From positions 248,001 to 312,000 of the forward strand of contig WNNJ02003300.1 in NCBI GenBank assembly GCA_012934845.2: a DNA stretch of 64,000 nucleotides, in the 5' to 3' direction. Under the pieces are notes generated by a model. It worked only from the letters and a program-made list of their open reading frames with translations. It made no database searches and was not told the DNA's origin. How positions within the stretch are numbered: position 1 is the stretch's first letter; every line of letters starts with the position of its first letter. This document shows, piece after piece, positions 60,536-64,000 of this stretch. The translations under genes and the position numbers were made by a program. The stretch is from Pomphorhynchus laevis (lineage: Eukaryota; Acanthocephala; Palaeacanthocephala; Echinorhynchida; Pomphorhynchidae).

Positions 60536-61720
60536 TTTTGTAATATCTGCATACTCCCGTACATGATATGTGATATAAATGTGATATCTACACTACTACA
60601 CTTTTTTAAAATATTAAAAAACTTGTATAACTTCATGGATTTTATAACATGAATTAAATAACTTTTTTTTAATTTTCAATGTTACAGATTTTGTAAATTT
60701 ATTAAAAGTCATTGTTGAATAAATTTAAATATAGACATAAAATTTTTTCCGGATTAAAGATGAAATGAATGATTAGATGCCTACTGTACATTGAATATGT
60801 CAAACTTAAAATAAGTGTGTAAATGCAATTTTGTAATGCATCTATATTACAAAATTCATATGCTGAGATTTAAAAGAAGAAATGGTATGATGGTACAAAT
60901 ATGATGGTACATTTTCTGATTTAAATAATATTGAATATATTGTATTGCAAGCAAATACAATGATTAGAATGCATATGTATCTGAATCAAATCTGATTAAA
61001 ATCAATCGTATGTATACGAATGGTATATACTACATACTAGATGTTGAGTTTTGCTGTGTTGTGCTTGTATTAATTTTTGCAAATTGAAAACGAAATTAGC
61101 TAACGAATTTTATTAAATTTTTGATAAAGAAGAAAATATAAAATTTCGACATTTTGTATTTCGTTTGTAATAACAATCAATTACTTATAATTGGAAAAAG
61201 AGAATTATCAAATAAACGTTATTAATCAATTATCAAAATTATATATCATATATTTGAAAATCAATGTCGAATTAATTATAATCTATTCTTGAAATTCTTT
61301 CAAGAATAAATGGCATGCACTGGTCGTAAACAAAGATCTACAACCAGTGCTCACTGGTCGTAGATTAAACATCTACAACCAGTGCTCTATCATCGTCTTC
61401 GCTATCACTATGGTTTCTCTTCGTCCACCTTGGCTTGGTTCTCTTCGTATCTCTCCGATCGATCATTTTCCGTCCATTTTAATTCAATGTGTTCTCATTT
61501 ATCTTCTTTATCTTGTGGTGTACCTCAAGGTTCAGTACTTGGTCTTAGTCTCTTTACGCTTCTTCTTTGAGATTTATCTTTTATAACTAATAAATTCTAC
61601 TTCAGAGTAATGAGGTATGCTGATGATATACTTCTTTATTCTCAGTCGTCTCATCATTCTCAAGCCAACTTTTCATTTCCTCGTCGAATTGTCTTCGTGC
61701 TCTATCAGAACATATAAATT
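60536..61720 (+). repeat. right arm of the distant inverted duplication, with LINE RT fragment
   Basis: Reverse complement of 43960-45184. Includes 61382-61570 (LYHRLRYHYGFSSSTLAWFS, GVPQGSVLGLSLFTLLL) and RYADDILLYSQSS at 61612-61650. It carries no LINE insertion at the TAATATACAA site, i.e. the pre-insertion state. Confidence 0.8.
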
Positions 61721-61830
61721 CTTTCAAGAATAAATGGCATGCACTGGTCGTAAACAAAGATCTACAACCAGTGCTCACTGGTCGTAGATTAAAGATGTAC
61801 AACCAGTGATCTCGGCTGATCTGCTCTCCG
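61310..61830. repeat. CACTGGTCGTAGAT hairpin pair, duplicated
   Basis: 61285-61390 recurs at 61705-61812: ATTCTTTCAAGAATAAATGG followed by GCACTGGTCGTAAAC and CTACAACCAGTGC hairpin arms. An inverted copy is at 44320-44400. Confidence 0.7.
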
Positions 61831-61959
61831 CTCGATACACAGGACTTTGTAGTGTGGTAATATCGCTCAATCTTTCATTTGCATTCAACATTGTCGATGA
61901 CAAAATCGTCTTTTTATTATTTCGTTTGTTATAACAAATTGTATTAATGATAATTTGGC

Positions 61960-63185
61960 TTCAAAATCATTTAAACAATTTAACTATATTAATTTAAACT
62001 ATATTACTATCAAAATGCAATCAAACAGAAAACAGTTGAATATATAAATCAACACAATAAAGGATTATTTAAGGATTCTATTAATTCAATTTTATCCATA
62101 TATTTATATTTATTTTATGGTTTAATTTTTGTTAGATAGGCGTTATAATTATTATAACATATATATGTATATCTTTTTCCAAATATAAGATTAATTAATT
62201 TTACTAACGCTTCTTTAATATCTACTAAATCTAGATTTGTATAAAGAGTACTAAAATCGTATGTATTTATATTTTGAAAATTTATTCCTTTTGTCTGTTC
62301 TAAAAATTCTTTTGTAGAATTAATACTGAAATAGTGTTTTATACCAGTATTAATTTCGATTACCTTGCAATATTTTTTAAAGTGTGCTTTAATTACTTTA
62401 AGTATTTTATTCATATAGACAGAAAGTGGTTTTAATGTACATTTAAACGCACTACATATGAACCTAGGTTTTATTGGATTTTTATGTAATTTTGGATTCC
62501 AATATAATATAGGTATAGTTTTATTATCTGATTCAACCTTTATACCCTTTTTATCCATTATAGAACAGTGACTTGTAATAATTGTTTCTAAACTCAACTC
62601 ACTACGTTCATATGTTGGATTTACATTTAAATCATTAGAATTAACCTCTTTCATTAGTATATCATAATAAAGCTTTTTGCATATGAAGACAAAGTTATTA
62701 CTAGCTTTATCAATAGTTGTTATTATATACTTAGTCTTTAATTCAGTAAGTTCTTTATACATATCTTTATTAATTTTATCTTTCCTTTTATAATTGTTTG
62801 TTATTTTCATTTTATTTTTAATTTTATCAAATATATAATCTTTCCAAATGTTTATCTTTGATATATTCGAGCTTTCACTATTAATCAGCTTACTAAAGTA
62901 ATCATTTAAGTTATTATATAACGAATTGTAAATTTTATTTTTGTCGTTGTTATTATTTAATCTATATTTATACCCTTTTGATAGCAGCTTTCTTAATTCA
63001 CAATTTTCAATTAATTCTAGATTATGGGTACATATACGTTCATTTATTTTATCCAAACTAAGAATTTTACAATTGCATTCTGTTTCCATTATGTTTCTAA
63101 TATTATCGTTACACATTGATTTTAATTCTTTATTATAATTACAAATTTTTCGTCCTAATGGTGGAAAAATTACAAATTTTTCGTC
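61960..63185 (-). mobile_element. PLE RT N-terminal half, open
   Basis: 63116-62115 on the minus strand is open for 333 codons: METECNCKIL, LLSKGYKYRLNNN, TTIDKASNNFVFICKKLYYD, IPILYWNPKLHKNPIKPRFI, YDFSTLYTNLDLVDI. These are PLE RT boxes; the catalytic YxDD half is missing. Truncated about 62110, where inverted RT C-terminal scraps begin (61960-62105, + strand). The best-preserved PLE coding piece in the window; nearly identical to 1-660 and 37304-37855. Confidence 0.85.
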
Positions 63186-64000
63186 CTAATAACTATTCGT
63201 TATTCTTATACATCGGATGTTATTCATTATTAAACTTATAAAAATTTGTTTTTATTTTATTAATTTTGTTTTTATTTTAAGAAAAACTTTGTAAATAAAA
63301 GATACCTTTTATTATTTTCAGATACCTCTGAAAATGCAGTATATTTTCAGAGAAAAATATATTGTATTCATTTAAAAAAATCGTAGACTCTTTACTTAAA
63401 TCGACTAAAATGTATTTCGAGTCTTCATTTGATTAATCCGGAAAATTTTGCGTTTGTTTCGATACTTTTGTATCTGATACCTAACTTATATATGACCTAT
63501 CACATCACTTTTGCAACCATTGCTTTACAAAGTACCGCTAAATCATTACACAAGAGTTGCAAGGCGTTATGAAAAAGTTAGTCATATATGATAAATGATG
63601 TAAATTACGTTTTTAACAGTTTCTTATGGATATAGTTATCGTAACATTTTTCATATAATATTATTAATTTGTATTTTTCATTGCTTATCTACTTTCAGAA
63701 TGAAAATAGCTCTAATAAATGATCTTCACACGATTCAATGTAAAATATTTTAAAACTGCCTTGTTTCAATAATAGTAATGTTTTATATATAAATATATTA
63801 TTTCTTGAAATTGTTGAGCAGTATCAACAACTTTGTAACTTTCTTCATATTTCGCTAACAACTGCTAGCGTTACCATAGAAAAACATTTTATCACTAATA
63901 TAATTTGCTTTGTTTAGATGATATTGCTCAAAAATTCAAAATTAAAGCAAATTTATTACTTATTGCTATACCATATAAATTCGATGAACAATATATTTGT
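63186..64000. other. AT-rich 3' flank
   Basis: 63190-63290 is a PLE-tail scrap. 63845-63885 contains ATATTTCGCTAACAACTGC TAGCG, the module also seen near 50630. No gene found downstream of the host gene. Confidence 0.4.

Noticed and set aside
1-64000. CRISPR arrays, bacterial operons or a prophage
   Set aside because: Spliceosomal exons, animal retroelements and absence of compact coding exclude a prokaryotic source.

Overview
The window is strongly AT-rich animal DNA. GT-AG spliceosomal introns, animal-type retrotransposons and a recognisable host protein show this. The organism cannot be named from the sequence. An invertebrate (arthropod or similar) fits best: the LINEs are of gag-knuckle, RTE and R2-like kinds, and the Penelope-like elements (PLEs) carry an N-terminal GIY-YIG nuclease.

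The backbone is one host gene on the + strand. Sixteen small exons run from 5771 to a stop codon at 60081 and splice in consistent phase into exactly 2700 nt (899 codons plus stop). The product is a HEAT-repeat protein that I read as condensin subunit 3 (CAP-G/NCAPG). Its first 150-250 residues should lie upstream of the window. Three introns are 47-76 bp; most of the rest are swollen to between 1.3 and 16.4 kb by transposons.

Region by region. 1-2175: PLE on the minus strand, nuclease first. 2220-5770: PLE tails and a worn LINE. 5985-22392 (intron 1): a fossil Ty3/Gypsy element with a repeated gag segment, fragments of an unusual RT family ('family X'), a MITE-like repeat, an 81-bp-arm foldback, and PLE pieces split by a CR1/Jockey-like LINE. 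22799-29022 (intron 2): PLE tails, an R2-like restriction-like-endonuclease fragment and an RTE-like LINE. 29468-33952: AT-rich repeat-on-repeat introns. 34246-38598: the best family X RT copy, a PLE junction with a perfect 38-bp foldback, and more PLE. 38778-42440: a 369-bp tandem array with ribozyme-like boxes. 43042-50222: LINE fragments and a nearly complete zinc-knuckle LINE with a 10-bp target-site duplication. 50322-60081: duplicated hairpins, PLE tails, family X and Rex/RTE-like remnants, and the last exons. 60337-61830: an inverted copy of 43960-45184 plus 49027-49182. 62115-64000: PLE again.

The most interesting layer is small-RNA-like. Several unrelated repeats carry the hammerhead boxes CTGATGA and GAAA flanked by pairable arms. 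These are the tail of every better-preserved PLE copy, the 369-bp tandem units, and a tRNA-promoter (SINE-like) repeat. In three of these settings the order is permuted: stem II arm, GAAA, then CTGATGA, then stem II arm. Tandem arrays or circles would reconstitute a standard order. I judged this by eye; no covariance search was possible.
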